Positions 16,880 through 24,985 of a stretch of 64,000 nt of DNA are shown one piece after another. The position numbers and the translations under genes were made by a program. The DNA is from Gemmobacter caeni (GTDB lineage: Bacteria > Pseudomonadota > Alphaproteobacteria > Rhodobacterales > Rhodobacteraceae): the NCBI RefSeq assembly GCF_003054195.1, contig NZ_QBKP01000014.1:57896-121895 (forward strand), in the 5' to 3' direction. The notes below the pieces were generated by a model that saw only the letters and a list, made by a program, of their open reading frames with translations, did no database searches and had not been told where the DNA came from. Every line of letters begins with the position of its first letter. The stretch's first letter is position 1.

Positions 16880-18854
16880 GGTCCTCCCCCCTCTTGCGGT
16901 TCACTGCGGCGGTGATGATCCGGTCGCTCATGATGGCGAGGAAGGCCACCGCCAGACCGGCCACCACACCCTTGCCGACATTGGCCTTGGTCAGCGCGAT
17001 ATAAACCTCCTGCCCAAGGTCGCGGGTGCCGACCAGCGCGGTGATGACCAGCATCGACAGTGCCAGCATGATGGTCTGGTTCAGGCCCAGCAGGATTGAG
17101 GGCATTGCCAGCGGCAGCTTCACCTTCCACAAAAGCTGCCGCGGCGTGCAGCCAGAAACCAGCCCGGCCTCGACAAGCTGGCTGTCAATGCTGCGGATGC
17201 CGTGGGCGGCATAACGCACGGCGGGCACCACGGCATAAAGCACGACCGCAATCATGGCCGAGAAATCACCGACCCGGAACAACATGACCACCGGGATCAG
17301 ATAAACGAAGGTCGGCAGGGTCTGAAGCGTGTCGATGACCAGCGTGAGCACGGTATTGGCCCGCGCGTTCTGTCCGGCCCAGACGCCCAGCGGCACGCCG
17401 ATCAGCATGGCGATGACGACAGAGACACCGCAAAGGTAAAGCGTGATCATCGCCTCGGGCCAAAGCCCGCTCGCCGCGATGAAACTGGCCATGGCAAGGC
17501 CCATGGCGCCCAGCCGCCAGCCCCCGATCTTCGCAGGAATCGCAAATGCCAGCGCCAGCCCCCAAGGCCACGGGATACCCAGCAAGAGTTGCTTCACCGG
17601 CACCAGAATCCAGGTCAGGGCAAAGACTTTCACCGCCTCGATCTGGTCATAGAGGTTGAGGTTGATCCATGAAATTACCCCCTGCCAGAAGCTGCCGGTG
17701 CTGAGCTGCCAGCTTTCGGGAAAGCTGTTCAGCGCGGGCAGCAGCACGCCCAGCGGGTAGCTGACCAGCAGCACCACTAGCAAGGCAAGGCTGCGCGGGT
17801 GGCGGGCCATCCACCCCCCTTGTGCCTGCACCACCGGGCCACGGCGCGCGATGGCCTGGCTCAGCCTATCCAGCGCCACGGCAAGGATGACGATGCCGAA
17901 CCCGGCCTCGACCCCCGCGCCCACGTCCAGCTTGCGCAGCGCGGTCAGCACCTGAAAGCCCAAGCCCCCCGCCCCGATCATCGAGGCGATGATGACCATG
18001 TTCAGCGTCAGCATGATCACCTGATTGACACCGACCATCAGCAGGCCCCGCGCCGCAGGCAGCCGCACCTTCCACAGGTTCTGGCGCGGAGTGCAGCCCG
18101 ACATGCGCCCAGCCTCGACAATTTCTTCCGGCACACCGCGCAGGCCCAGAGTGGTGATCCGCACCATGGGTGGCATCGCGTAGATGATCGTCGCCACAAG
18201 TGCCGACATGGCGCCAAAGCCGAACAGGAACAGGATGGGCACCAGATAGGCAAAGACCGGCACGGTCTGCATCAGATCCAGCAGCGGGCGCAGGCCTGTG
18301 TCGACCCAGCGGAAGCGGAAGGCCGCGATACCCAGCAGGATGCCCAGCCCGACGCCCAGCGGCACCGCGATGGCGACCGAGGCCAGCGTGACCATGGCGC
18401 TTTCCCACAGCCCGAACAGCAGAAGATACAGGAAGCTCGCCACGACCAGCGCCGCCAGCCGGAAGCCGCCAGCCCGATGCGCCAGAAGGCCGAAGCCCAG
18501 CACGACGACCAGCCAGCTGACATGCGGCAGCACCGGCACCGCCTGCTGACCCTGCCCGATCTGGAACCCGTCGATCAGGAAATCGCGCAGTACGAAATAG
18601 GGCGCCTCGACCAGCGCCGACAGCAGCCGCGTCAGATCGCGGAACCGCAGGGGGCCAAGGGCCGCATCCTCGACCAGCCATTTCATCGCGGTCGAAATCG
18701 CGCGGTCAGCGTGCAACTCCCAGCCTTTGGGGAATTTGGTCAGCCATTTCCAGCCCGTCGCCGCCCCGATCTGTTTTGACGCCAGCGACAGCACCAGCGT
18801 CACCAGCGCAAGCCCGCCCCAGAACAGAAGATCGGCCGGGCGCCAGCGTCTCAT
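16872..18854 (-). CDS. fused double ProW-type ABC permease
   Basis: Protein of 660 residues holding two complete binding-protein-dependent permease domains in tandem. Each has its own EAA-type cytoplasmic loop: MSGCTPRQNLWKVRLPAA in the first half (about residues 255-275) and VSGCTPRQLLWKVKLPLA in the second (about 575-595). The near-identity of these loops shows an internal duplication. E. coli ProW has a single such domain (about 354 residues). This is the membrane part of a glycine betaine/choline/proline-type importer, with the ATPase (four-base overlap upstream) and the binding protein in the same operon. Confidence 0.92.
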   Translation of the reverse strand: MRRWRPADLLFWGGLALVTLVLSLASKQIGAATGWKWLTKFPKGWELHADRAISTAMKWLVEDAALGPLRFRDLTRLLSALVEAPYFVLRDFLIDGFQIGQGQQAVPVLPHVSWLVVVLGFGLLAHRAGGFRLAALVVASFLYLLLFGLWESAMVTLASVAIAVPLGVGLGILLGIAAFRFRWVDTGLRPLLDLMQTVPVFAYLVPILFLFGFGAMSALVATIIYAMPPMVRITTLGLRGVPEEIVEAGRMSGCTPRQNLWKVRLPAARGLLMVGVNQVIMLTLNMVIIASMIGAGGLGFQVLTALRKLDVGAGVEAGFGIVILAVALDRLSQAIARRGPVVQAQGGWMARHPRSLALLVVLLVSYPLGVLLPALNSFPESWQLSTGSFWQGVISWINLNLYDQIEAVKVFALTWILVPVKQLLLGIPWPWGLALAFAIPAKIGGWRLGAMGLAMASFIAASGLWPEAMITLYLCGVSVVIAMLIGVPLGVWAGQNARANTVLTLVIDTLQTLPTFVYLIPVVMLFRVGDFSAMIAVVLYAVVPAVRYAAHGIRSIDSQLVEAGLVSGCTPRQLLWKVKLPLAMPSILLGLNQTIMLALSMLVITALVGTRDLGQEVYIALTKANVGKGVVAGLAVAFLAIMSDRIITAAVNRKRGEDHA

Positions 18855-19879
18855 CGCGCGACCTCGCGGCCGATCAGGATGTCGATGACGGTGCGGCCAT
18901 CGATCTCGCCCATGGGCGCGCCATCCCCGGCCAGTACGCGGAACGGCAGGCCCGCCGCCTCGATCCGGTCGGCGGCCTCAGCCACGCGCAGACTTGCAGT
19001 CAGATCACCGGCGAACGGCCCCGGCCCCAGCGGTTTCGCCGCCGTGCCCAGCCGCACCACCTTGGCGCGCGGAATGTGCTGGGTGAATTCGGCGACGTAA
19101 TCGTCGGCGGGATTCAGCACCAGTTCCTCGGGCGTGGCAGTCTGCACGATGGCGCCATCGCGCATCACCGCGATGCGGTCGGCCAGACGGATCGCCTCGT
19201 CAAAATCATGGGTGATGAAGACGATGGTCTTGTGCAGCCGCGCCTGAAGACGCAGCAATTCATCCTGCATCTCGCGCCGGATCAGCGGGTCCAGCGCCGA
19301 GAAGGGTTCATCCAGAAACCACAGATCGGGCTCGACGATCAGGGATCGCGCAATCCCGACGCGCTGCTGCTGCCCGCCCGAAAGCTCGTGCGGATAGCGG
19401 TTCTCGCGCCCTTGCAACCCGACCAGTTCCATCACCTGCATGGCGCGGTCGAGCCGGGTCTTGCGGTCGATACCCTGCACCTCCAGCGGGAAGGCTGCGT
19501 TTTCCAGTGCGGTCAGATGCGGCAACAACGCGAAATGCTGAAACACCATCCCCATCTTGTGCCGCCGCAACGCAATCAGCTCCGGCCCTGACATGCCCAG
19601 CAGGTCGCGCCCTTCGAACCGGATCTCCCCGGCGGTCGGCTCGATCAACCGGGCGAGACAGCGCACCAGCGTCGATTTGCCCGATCCCGACAGGCCCATG
19701 ATGACGAATATCTCGCCCTTGCGGATGGTCACATCGGCACTGCGCACCGCGCTGACGATATTGGCACGGCGCAGCGCCTCGGGCGTGGCCTGCATGCCGT
19801 GGCTTTGCAGAAAGCTGTCGGCACTGGCGCCATAAAGCTTCCAGACATTGCGGCATTCAAGGATGATCGGCTGTTCCAT
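18851..19879 (-). CDS. ProV-type quaternary amine ABC transporter ATPase
   Basis: Protein of 342 residues. Walker A is GLSGSGKST (62-70), the Q-loop is in [11 protein letters not shown], the ABC signature is LSGGQQQR, Walker B is [14 protein letters not shown], and the H-loop is ITHDFDEA. The N-terminal extension before the ABC core ([12 protein letters not shown]) and the lone CBS-like segment at the C-terminus ([15 protein letters not shown]) are typical of ProV/OpuAA. It energises the double ProW permease, with a four-base overlap between the genes. The second CBS repeat seen in E. coli ProV is absent or degenerate, so ionic-strength gating may differ. Confidence 0.93.
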   Translation of the reverse strand: MEQPIILECRNVWKLYGASADSFLQSHGMQATPEALRRANIVSAVRSADVTIRKGEIFVIMGLSGSGKSTLVRCLARLIEPTAGEIRFEGRDLLGMSGPELIALRRHKMGMVFQHFALLPHLTALENAAFPLEVQGIDRKTRLDRAMQVMELVGLQGRENRYPHELSGGQQQRVGIARSLIVEPDLWFLDEPFSALDPLIRREMQDELLRLQARLHKTIVFITHDFDEAIRLADRIAVMRDGAIVQTATPEELVLNPADDYVAEFTQHIPRAKVVRLGTAAKPLGPGPFAGDLTASLRVAEAADRIEAAGLPFRVLAGDGAPMGEIDGRTVIDILIGREVAR

Positions 19880-19909
19880 GGCGGTCCGGTCCGGGCAGTG
19901 AGGAAGGAC

Positions 19910-19927
19910 GGGGGGCGGACGCCCCCC
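19910..19927 (-). terminator. intercistronic hairpin between binding-protein and ATPase genes
   Basis: Inverted repeat GGGGGGCG/CGCCCCCC (six to eight base pairs, very GC-rich, tiny loop) in the 57-base gap between the binding-protein stop and the ATPase start. There is no following T-run, so it is more likely a 3'-end stabiliser or partial attenuator that keeps binding-protein mRNA more abundant than the transporter mRNA. Confidence 0.5.
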
Positions 19928-19936
19928 GACGGGCCA

Positions 19937-20881
19937 TTACTTCAGCCAGCCTTGCCAGACGGATTCATTGGCGCCCATCCATTCGGCCACCACTGTCGGG
20001 ATCTCGGCGCCATCTACATCGACCTTGTAGATCATCTCACCCATCTCCGGGTTTTCAACGTGGAACGCCCGGATGATCCTGGCCGCGCCCGGCCACTTAC
20101 CCTCCAGCCCCGCCCAGCCAGCTTTCCAGATCGGGCCGGTCGGCTTGCCGCAGTCATAGGCCGCATCGGGGTTCTCGCCCCAGGCGGGATCGGTGTAGCA
20201 GGCCGGTTCATAGGGCGGGAATTCGACGTATTTACCCTCGTATTTCTCGGGCGCCCAATGCGGGGAATAGAGCCAGAGCACGATGGGCGCCTTGCGTTCA
20301 TAGGCCGATTGCAGTTCGGCAAACAGCGCGGCGTCAGTTCCCGCGTGGACCACCTCGAAATCCATGTCCAGCGCCTCGACCCGTTCCTCGTCGAAGCCGC
20401 CCCAGGTCACCGGGCCACCCAGATAGCGCCCCTTCGGGGCTGTCTCGGCGGTCGAGAATGCCTCAGCGCAATCGCGCAGCGCCTTCCAGTCGGGCAGACC
20501 GGGGCAGGTTTCCTCCATATAGGCCGGATACCACCATTCCTCTTTCGCCTTCATCCCGGTCTCGCCGAAATTCACCACCCCGCCCGAGGCGACGGCCTCG
20601 TCCAGCGCCTCTTGCCCGGTGGTTGCCCAGATCTCCATCGCCAGATCCAGATCGCCGGTCTTCAGCCCCGCGAACTGCGCCAGATAGTCGGCCTGCACAT
20701 ATTCCACATTGTAACCCGCCTTCTTCAGCACCTCGCCCATCAGCGTTGCGCTGATGATCTGGCCAGACCAGTCATGCGTGGTGATCTTGATCGGGTCGTT
20801 GCTTTCCACCTCGGCCGAGGCCGCACCCGCAGCGAGCGCGGCCGACAATGCGAGTGCGACAGGCGTGAACGTCTTTTTCAT
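19937..20881 (-). CDS. ProX-type quaternary amine ABC transporter binding protein
   Basis: Protein of 314 residues with a clear Sec signal peptide (MKKTFTPVALALSAALAAG, cleavage near ASA-EVES). An OpuAC-type domain follows (KITTHDWSGQIISATLMGEV, then LKKAGYNVEYVQ; DLAMEIWATTGQ). Pairs of cysteines (EETCPG/LRDCAEAF and EPACYTD/YDCGKPTG) suggest two disulfides in the periplasm. Many Trp and Tyr residues fit an aromatic cage for a quaternary ammonium ligand, but the ligand is not determinable. First gene of the operon; the upstream 176-base region shared with the divergent deoR gene carries phased repeats. Confidence 0.9.
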   Translation of the reverse strand: MKKTFTPVALALSAALAAGAASAEVESNDPIKITTHDWSGQIISATLMGEVLKKAGYNVEYVQADYLAQFAGLKTGDLDLAMEIWATTGQEALDEAVASGGVVNFGETGMKAKEEWWYPAYMEETCPGLPDWKALRDCAEAFSTAETAPKGRYLGGPVTWGGFDEERVEALDMDFEVVHAGTDAALFAELQSAYERKAPIVLWLYSPHWAPEKYEGKYVEFPPYEPACYTDPAWGENPDAAYDCGKPTGPIWKAGWAGLEGKWPGAARIIRAFHVENPEMGEMIYKVDVDGAEIPTVVAEWMGANESVWQGWLK

Positions 20882-20949
20882 TTCGGACTCCCTGTGTTTT
20901 TCGATTGTATTGGCACCCGCTGAATCAGGCGCTGAAGAAACGGTAACAG

Positions 20950-20981
20950 CAACTCAACACATGGCAACATAATTTCAACAT
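20950..20981. promoter_or_regulatory. helically phased CAACA repeats, candidate DeoR operator
   Basis: In the 176-base gap between the divergent binding-protein gene (start 20881) and deoR copy 2 (start 21058), CAACA occurs at 20955, 20965 and 20976, with CAAC also at 20950. The spacings of 10 and 11 bases equal one helical turn (TGTTG on the other strand). DeoR/GlpR-family proteins commonly bind several repeated half-sites, so this is a reasonable candidate operator. No footprint evidence is available. Confidence 0.4.
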
Positions 20982-21057
20982 ATACGCTCATCATTCTGCC
21001 ATTCATGTGGATTTATGTGCGCTCGATGGCTAATCTTTCGTCAGAGCCCCGCATCGG

Positions 21058-21867
21058 ATGCCCGGAATGAGCGATCTTGACCCCACTTCGAACCACCGTC
21101 AGGCCGAGATCCTGCATGCCCTGCGCCGGGCAGGCGGTGCCGCGCGGGTGCAAAGCCTTGCGCATGAGCTTGACGTTTCGGACGAAACCATCCGCCGCAA
21201 CCTGCGCAGGCTGGCCAAGGGCGGCCTGGTGGAAAAGCTGCATGGCGGCGCGCGGCTGGTCGAACATGCGGTGGAGGCCGATCTGCAAACCCGGCTGATG
21301 GAACAGGCCGAACCCAAGCGCCGCATCGCGGGCGTAGTGGCGGGCATGGTGCCGGACGGCAGCTCGCTGTTTCTGGATGTCGGCTCCACCACCAGTTTCA
21401 TCGCCGATGCGCTGCATGCCCATCGCGGGCTGACCATCGTCACGAATTCCGTCGCGGTGGCCTACAAGCTGGCCACCCGCAACGGCAACCGGGTGTTCTT
21501 CGCCGGGGGCGAGTTGCGCGCCAATGATGGCGGCGCCTTCGGCCCCGAGGCGCTGGGGTTTCTGGAATATTTCATGCTGGATCTGGCGATCCTCTCCACC
21601 TCGGGCATCTGTCCGCAGCGGGGGTTCCTGTTCTCCGACCTGTCAGAGGCGCGGCTGACCCGCACCATGATGCGGCGCGCGACCCGTTGCATCGTCGCCG
21701 CCGACATGCGCAAGTTCCATCGTATTGCCCCCGTCTCGCTGGGCGACCCGACAGAGATCGACCTGCTGGTCTGCGATGCGGCCCCGCCCGGCGACATCGC
21801 CGCCGCCGCCGCCGACTGGGGCGTCTCGATCTGCGTCGCCGCCGACATGCCTGCTGAAGGAAAGTGA
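21058..21867 (+). CDS. DeoR/GlpR family transcription regulator (copy 2)
   Basis: Protein of 269 residues (or 266 if the ATG at 21067 is used). The helix-turn-helix is in residues about 15-65 (GAARVQSLAHELDVSDETIR, then LAKGGLVEKLHGGARL) and the DeoR sensor domain follows (SLFLDVGSTTSFIADAL; GLTIVTNSVAVAY; CIVAADMRKFHRIAP). It is similar in layout to the DeoR protein at 12766. It is divergent from the ProX-type operon and followed by a phosphatase gene whose start sits at its stop. A sugar-phosphate or other phosphorylated effector is the family norm, which fits the kinase in the regulated operon. Confidence 0.9.
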   Translation: MPGMSDLDPTSNHRQAEILHALRRAGGAARVQSLAHELDVSDETIRRNLRRLAKGGLVEKLHGGARLVEHAVEADLQTRLMEQAEPKRRIAGVVAGMVPDGSSLFLDVGSTTSFIADALHAHRGLTIVTNSVAVAYKLATRNGNRVFFAGGELRANDGGAFGPEALGFLEYFMLDLAILSTSGICPQRGFLFSDLSEARLTRTMMRRATRCIVAADMRKFHRIAPVSLGDPTEIDLLVCDAAPPGDIAAAAADWGVSICVAADMPAEGK

Positions 21868-21869
21868 CC

Positions 21870-22637
21870 ATGACCCAGACCCTGCTGGCACAGGCCATCG
21901 CCATCGCCGAACGCGCCAGTGCCATTCCGATGGCGCATTTCCGCAAGCCCCTGGAACTGGTGGCGAAAGAAGATGACAGCCCGGTCACCATCGCCGACCG
22001 GGGGACAGAACGGTTCATCCGCGACGCGCTGGCCGAAGCCTTTCCGCAGGACGGCATCTTCGGCGAGGAATATGGCGTGACCGAAGGCCAAAGCGACGCG
22101 ACATGGATCATCGACCCGATCGACGGCACGCGGTCCTTCATCACCGGCCATCCGCTGTTCGGCATGCTGCTGGGGCGGCTGGTGGCGGGCGTGCCGCAAA
22201 TCGGCGTGGTGCGGATGCCCGCGCTGAACGAAACCTTTGCGGGCGCGCGCGGCCATGGTGCCACGCTGAACGGCACCTCCATCGCGGTGCGGCAGACCCG
22301 CGATCTGGCGCAGGCCATGGTCTATATCAACGAGGCCGAGAAGATCGAGGCCGCCGACCCCGCCCGTTTCGCCCGGCTCTGCCGCGTCGGCCATACCCGC
22401 CGCATGGCCTATGATTGCTACCCACATGCGCTGGTCGCGGCAGGGCAGATCGACGTTGTGGTGGACTGCGGCTTGCAGCCCTACGACTATCTGCCGCTGA
22501 TCGCGCTGGTCGAGGCGGCAGGCGGGCTGATCTGCGACTGGCAGGGCAAAGCGCTGACGCTGGAATCCGACGGCCGCGTCATCACCGCCGCGACGCCGGA
22601 ACTGCGCGACGCGATGATCGCGCTGCTGGCCGCCTAA
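21870..22637 (+). CDS. inositol monophosphatase family phosphatase (histidinol-phosphatase-like)
   Basis: Protein of 255 residues with the full metal-dependent phosphatase motif set: GEEYG (Glu66/67), WIIDPIDGTRSFITG (Asp82, Asp85), and a third Asp in QPYDYLPLIALVEAAGG. The GTRSFITGHPLFG pattern resembles HisN-type histidinol-phosphatases more than true inositol phosphatases. The deoR stop overlaps an upstream GTG; the ATG at 21870 is chosen because GAAGGAAA precedes it at a good distance. Coupled to deoR copy 2, it may dephosphorylate a product of the neighbouring kinase pathway rather than histidinol phosphate. That is an inference; a HisN role is the alternative. Its TAA overlaps the convergent stop of the next gene by three bases. 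Confidence 0.85.
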   Translation: MTQTLLAQAIAIAERASAIPMAHFRKPLELVAKEDDSPVTIADRGTERFIRDALAEAFPQDGIFGEEYGVTEGQSDATWIIDPIDGTRSFITGHPLFGMLLGRLVAGVPQIGVVRMPALNETFAGARGHGATLNGTSIAVRQTRDLAQAMVYINEAEKIEAADPARFARLCRVGHTRRMAYDCYPHALVAAGQIDVVVDCGLQPYDYLPLIALVEAAGGLICDWQGKALTLESDGRVITAATPELRDAMIALLAA

Positions 22638-23392
22638 AGCGCCGCGACCAACTCGCGCACCCGGTCGGCATTGTCGCGGGCCGGGCTGCCATCGGCATTC
22701 AAAAGGTTGTTCTCAAACCCGATCCGCGCCTTGCCGCCCTGCGCGATGGCCGCCACCAAACAGGCGGTTTCCGCCGGGCCGAAAGCACAGACCGCCCAGT
22801 CGGCCTGCAAGCCCGCCGCCCGCTGCCGCGCCAGCGGCTCCGCCAGATCGGCAGGGGCCGAAACCTGACCAGCCGTGTAACGGCCCAGAACATGCAACAC
22901 TTGCACTTCGCCCGCAGGCACCACACCCGCGCCTTGCAGGGCGGCCAGCCGGTCCACATCGGCCGCGTCATAAAGGATATGCTGCACCGCGATCCCGGCG
23001 CCCGCGCAATCGTGATAGAAGGCGCGGGTCAGCCGCTCGTCGGGTTCCGTGGTGATCTCGCGCAGTGCGACCGAAACCATGGCTGGCCGCAGCGCCATGA
23101 CCAGCGCGCGCTGTTCGGCGGCGCTATAGCGCCCCACCGCCTCGGTGGTGATCTGCGCCGCCATGCCCGGCACGGCGCGGGACAGTTCTGCGAGCAATTC
23201 GGCATAAAGCCCGGCGTCCAGCACATGCGCGCCTTCGGCATCGCGGACATGGGCATGGATGGCCCCTGCCCCGGCGGCCTGACAGTCCACCGCGCAGGCC
23301 ACAATTTCGGGAATGGTGAGCGGCAGCGCCGGATGATCCGCCTTGCCCAGCCGCGCGCCCGTGGGTGCCACCATGATCCGCGGCAGGCTCAT
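22634..23392 (-). CDS. beta-keto acid cleavage enzyme (BKACE/DUF849)
   Basis: Protein of 252 residues of the BKACE family (3-keto-5-aminohexanoate cleavage enzyme type), a TIM barrel that uses zinc to convert a beta-keto acid plus acetyl-CoA into acetoacetate and an acyl-CoA. Zinc ligands are His46 and His48 in HAHVRD and Glu227 in GFENN; other family motifs are QITTEAVGRY and VQHILY. It is somewhat shorter than typical members (about 270-310). The start overlaps the stop of the aminotransferase gene by four bases (ATGA), so the two proteins are made together. This suggests transamination to a beta-keto acid followed by cleavage. Confidence 0.88.
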   Translation of the reverse strand: MSLPRIMVAPTGARLGKADHPALPLTIPEIVACAVDCQAAGAGAIHAHVRDAEGAHVLDAGLYAELLAELSRAVPGMAAQITTEAVGRYSAAEQRALVMALRPAMVSVALREITTEPDERLTRAFYHDCAGAGIAVQHILYDAADVDRLAALQGAGVVPAGEVQVLHVLGRYTAGQVSAPADLAEPLARQRAAGLQADWAVCAFGPAETACLVAAIAQGGKARIGFENNLLNADGSPARDNADRVRELVAAL

Positions 23393-24717
23393 GCAGCCAG
23401 CGCGCCCCGGATCGCGCCGGAAAGTTTGCTTACCAATTCGTCGATCTGTGCATCCTCGATGATGAAGGGCGGCGCGAGAAGGATATGGTCGCCGCGCTGG
23501 CCGTCGATGGTGCCCCCCATCGGATAGCAGATCAGCCCGGCCTCGAAGGCCAGCGCCTTGACGCGGGCATGCAGCTTCAGCGCCGGGTCGAAAGGGACTT
23601 TCGTCTCCCGATCCGCGACCAGTTCAACGCCGCGGAACAGCCCCCGCCCCCGGATGTCGCCGATATGAGGGTGCTGGCCCAGCGCTGCCTCCAGCGCGGC
23701 TTGCAGCCTGGCGCCCTGTTCGCGCACCCGCGCCAGCAGCCCGCGCGCGACAATCGCCTCCAGCACCGCATTGGCCGCCGCCGCCGCCATCGGATGCCCC
23801 ATATAGGTGTGCCCGTGCTGGAAAAAGCCCGAGCCCGCCGCGACGGCGTCATAGATCCGGCCCGAGGTCAGCAGCGCCCCGATGGGCTGATAACCCGCCC
23901 CCAGCCCCTTGGCGATGGTGATGAGGTCGGGCGCCACGCCATCTTCCTCACAGGCGAACAGGTGGCCGGTGCGGCCCATGCCGCACATCACTTCGTCCAG
24001 GATCAGCAGGATGCCATGCTGATCGCAAATCTCGCGGATGCGGCGGAAATAGCCGGGCACAGCAGGCACCGCCCCGGCAGTTGCGCCGACCACCGGCTCG
24101 GCGATGAAGGCCATCACCGTTTCGGGGCCAAGGCGGTTGATTTCGGCCTCCAGCTCGTCCGCGACGCGCAGGCCATAGGCCTCGACCGTTTCACCCGGCG
24201 CGCGGTCGCGGTATTCGTAGCAGGGCGCGATATGGCTGGTTTCCACCAGCAGCGGTGCGAATTGCGCGCGCCGCCAGGCATTCCCCCCCGCCGCCAGCGC
24301 ACCCAGGGTATTGCCGTGGTAGCTTTGCCGCCGCGCAATGACGCGGTGGCGCTGCGGCTGGCCGATTTCCATGAAATACTGTCGCGCGAGTTTCAGCGCC
24401 GCCTCCACCGCCTCCGACCCGCCCGAGACCAGATAGACCCGGTCGATCCCCGGCGGCGCATGGGCGATCAGCCGGTCGGCCAGCGCCTCGGCCGGTTCGG
24501 AGGTGAAGAAGCCGGTATGGGCGAAGGCGAGCCGATCCAGCTGGTCATGCAGTGCCGCCCGCACCCCCGCATCGGAATGGCCAAGGCAGGACACAGCCGC
24601 GCCACCCGACCCGTCGAAATAGCGTTTGCCCGCCGCGTCGATCAGATAGCACCCCTCGCCCCGCACGGCGACGGGCAAGGCCCCTTTCGTTGACCGCCCG
24701 AACAGATGATCCGGCAT
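23389..24717 (-). CDS. class III pyridoxal-phosphate aminotransferase
   Basis: Protein of 442 residues of the aspartate aminotransferase-family class III (omega-amino acid) group. Landmarks are VSGGSEAVEAALKLARQYF, RRQSYHGNTLGALA, the PLP-ring Asp in LILDEVMCGMGRTG (Asp241), and the Schiff-base lysine Lys270 in TIAKGLGAGYQPIGA. These enzymes usually move amino groups from omega- or beta-amino acids to pyruvate or 2-oxoglutarate. The ATG at 24717 is preferred to the GTG at 24726 because GGGAAAGGG lies just upstream. Coupled to the BKACE gene, which would take a beta-keto acid product. Divergent from the XRE-cupin regulator, with a perfect inverted repeat just before its ribosome binding site. 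Confidence 0.9.
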   Translation of the reverse strand: MPDHLFGRSTKGALPVAVRGEGCYLIDAAGKRYFDGSGGAAVSCLGHSDAGVRAALHDQLDRLAFAHTGFFTSEPAEALADRLIAHAPPGIDRVYLVSGGSEAVEAALKLARQYFMEIGQPQRHRVIARRQSYHGNTLGALAAGGNAWRRAQFAPLLVETSHIAPCYEYRDRAPGETVEAYGLRVADELEAEINRLGPETVMAFIAEPVVGATAGAVPAVPGYFRRIREICDQHGILLILDEVMCGMGRTGHLFACEEDGVAPDLITIAKGLGAGYQPIGALLTSGRIYDAVAAGSGFFQHGHTYMGHPMAAAAANAVLEAIVARGLLARVREQGARLQAALEAALGQHPHIGDIRGRGLFRGVELVADRETKVPFDPALKLHARVKALAFEAGLICYPMGGTIDGQRGDHILLAPPFIIEDAQIDELVSKLSGAIRGALAA

Positions 24718-24731
24718 GATCCGCACCCTTT

Positions 24732-24762
24732 CCCGCTGATCCGCCGCTTGCGGATCAGCGGG
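24732..24762. promoter_or_regulatory. perfect 13-base inverted repeat upstream of aminotransferase
   Basis: CCCGCTGATCCGC at 24732-24744 and its exact complement at 24750-24762, separated by CGCTT. On the minus strand it ends directly at the GGGAAAGGG ribosome binding site of the aminotransferase gene, and GCGGATCA is repeated again at its start codon. It could be an operator of the divergent XRE-cupin regulator or an mRNA hairpin that controls translation. Confidence 0.55.
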
Positions 24763-24844
24763 AGTATCAAGCTACCGCCCTGTGAAAGCCAGTCCGAAAC
24801 AGCAGGCCACCGTGCCTGTTCAGCCGCAACCATTCCCGCAAGGG

Positions 24845-24917
24845 TTGACAGACCCTTGGAAAGCTGCCCTTACGGAAAGGACCGAATCGGAGTTAAATTT
24901 TTTCCCAGACAAAAATT
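24845..24917 (+). promoter_or_regulatory. candidate promoter and inverted repeat before XRE-cupin gene
   Basis: A perfect -35-like TTGACA lies at 24845-24850, but a -10 box at normal spacing is poor (around CTTACG/TTACGG). Downstream, AATTTTT (24896-24902) and AAAAATT (24911-24917) form a seven-base inverted repeat with an eight-base spacer in an otherwise GC-rich region. Together they make a plausible regulated promoter in the 268-base gap 24718-24985. Confidence 0.35.
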
Positions 24918-24985
24918 CGTGTTGCAATGTCGCAGCAATTCGGATGAACTTCCTCTGGGGCAAGATTCTGCGATCAAGGATGACA

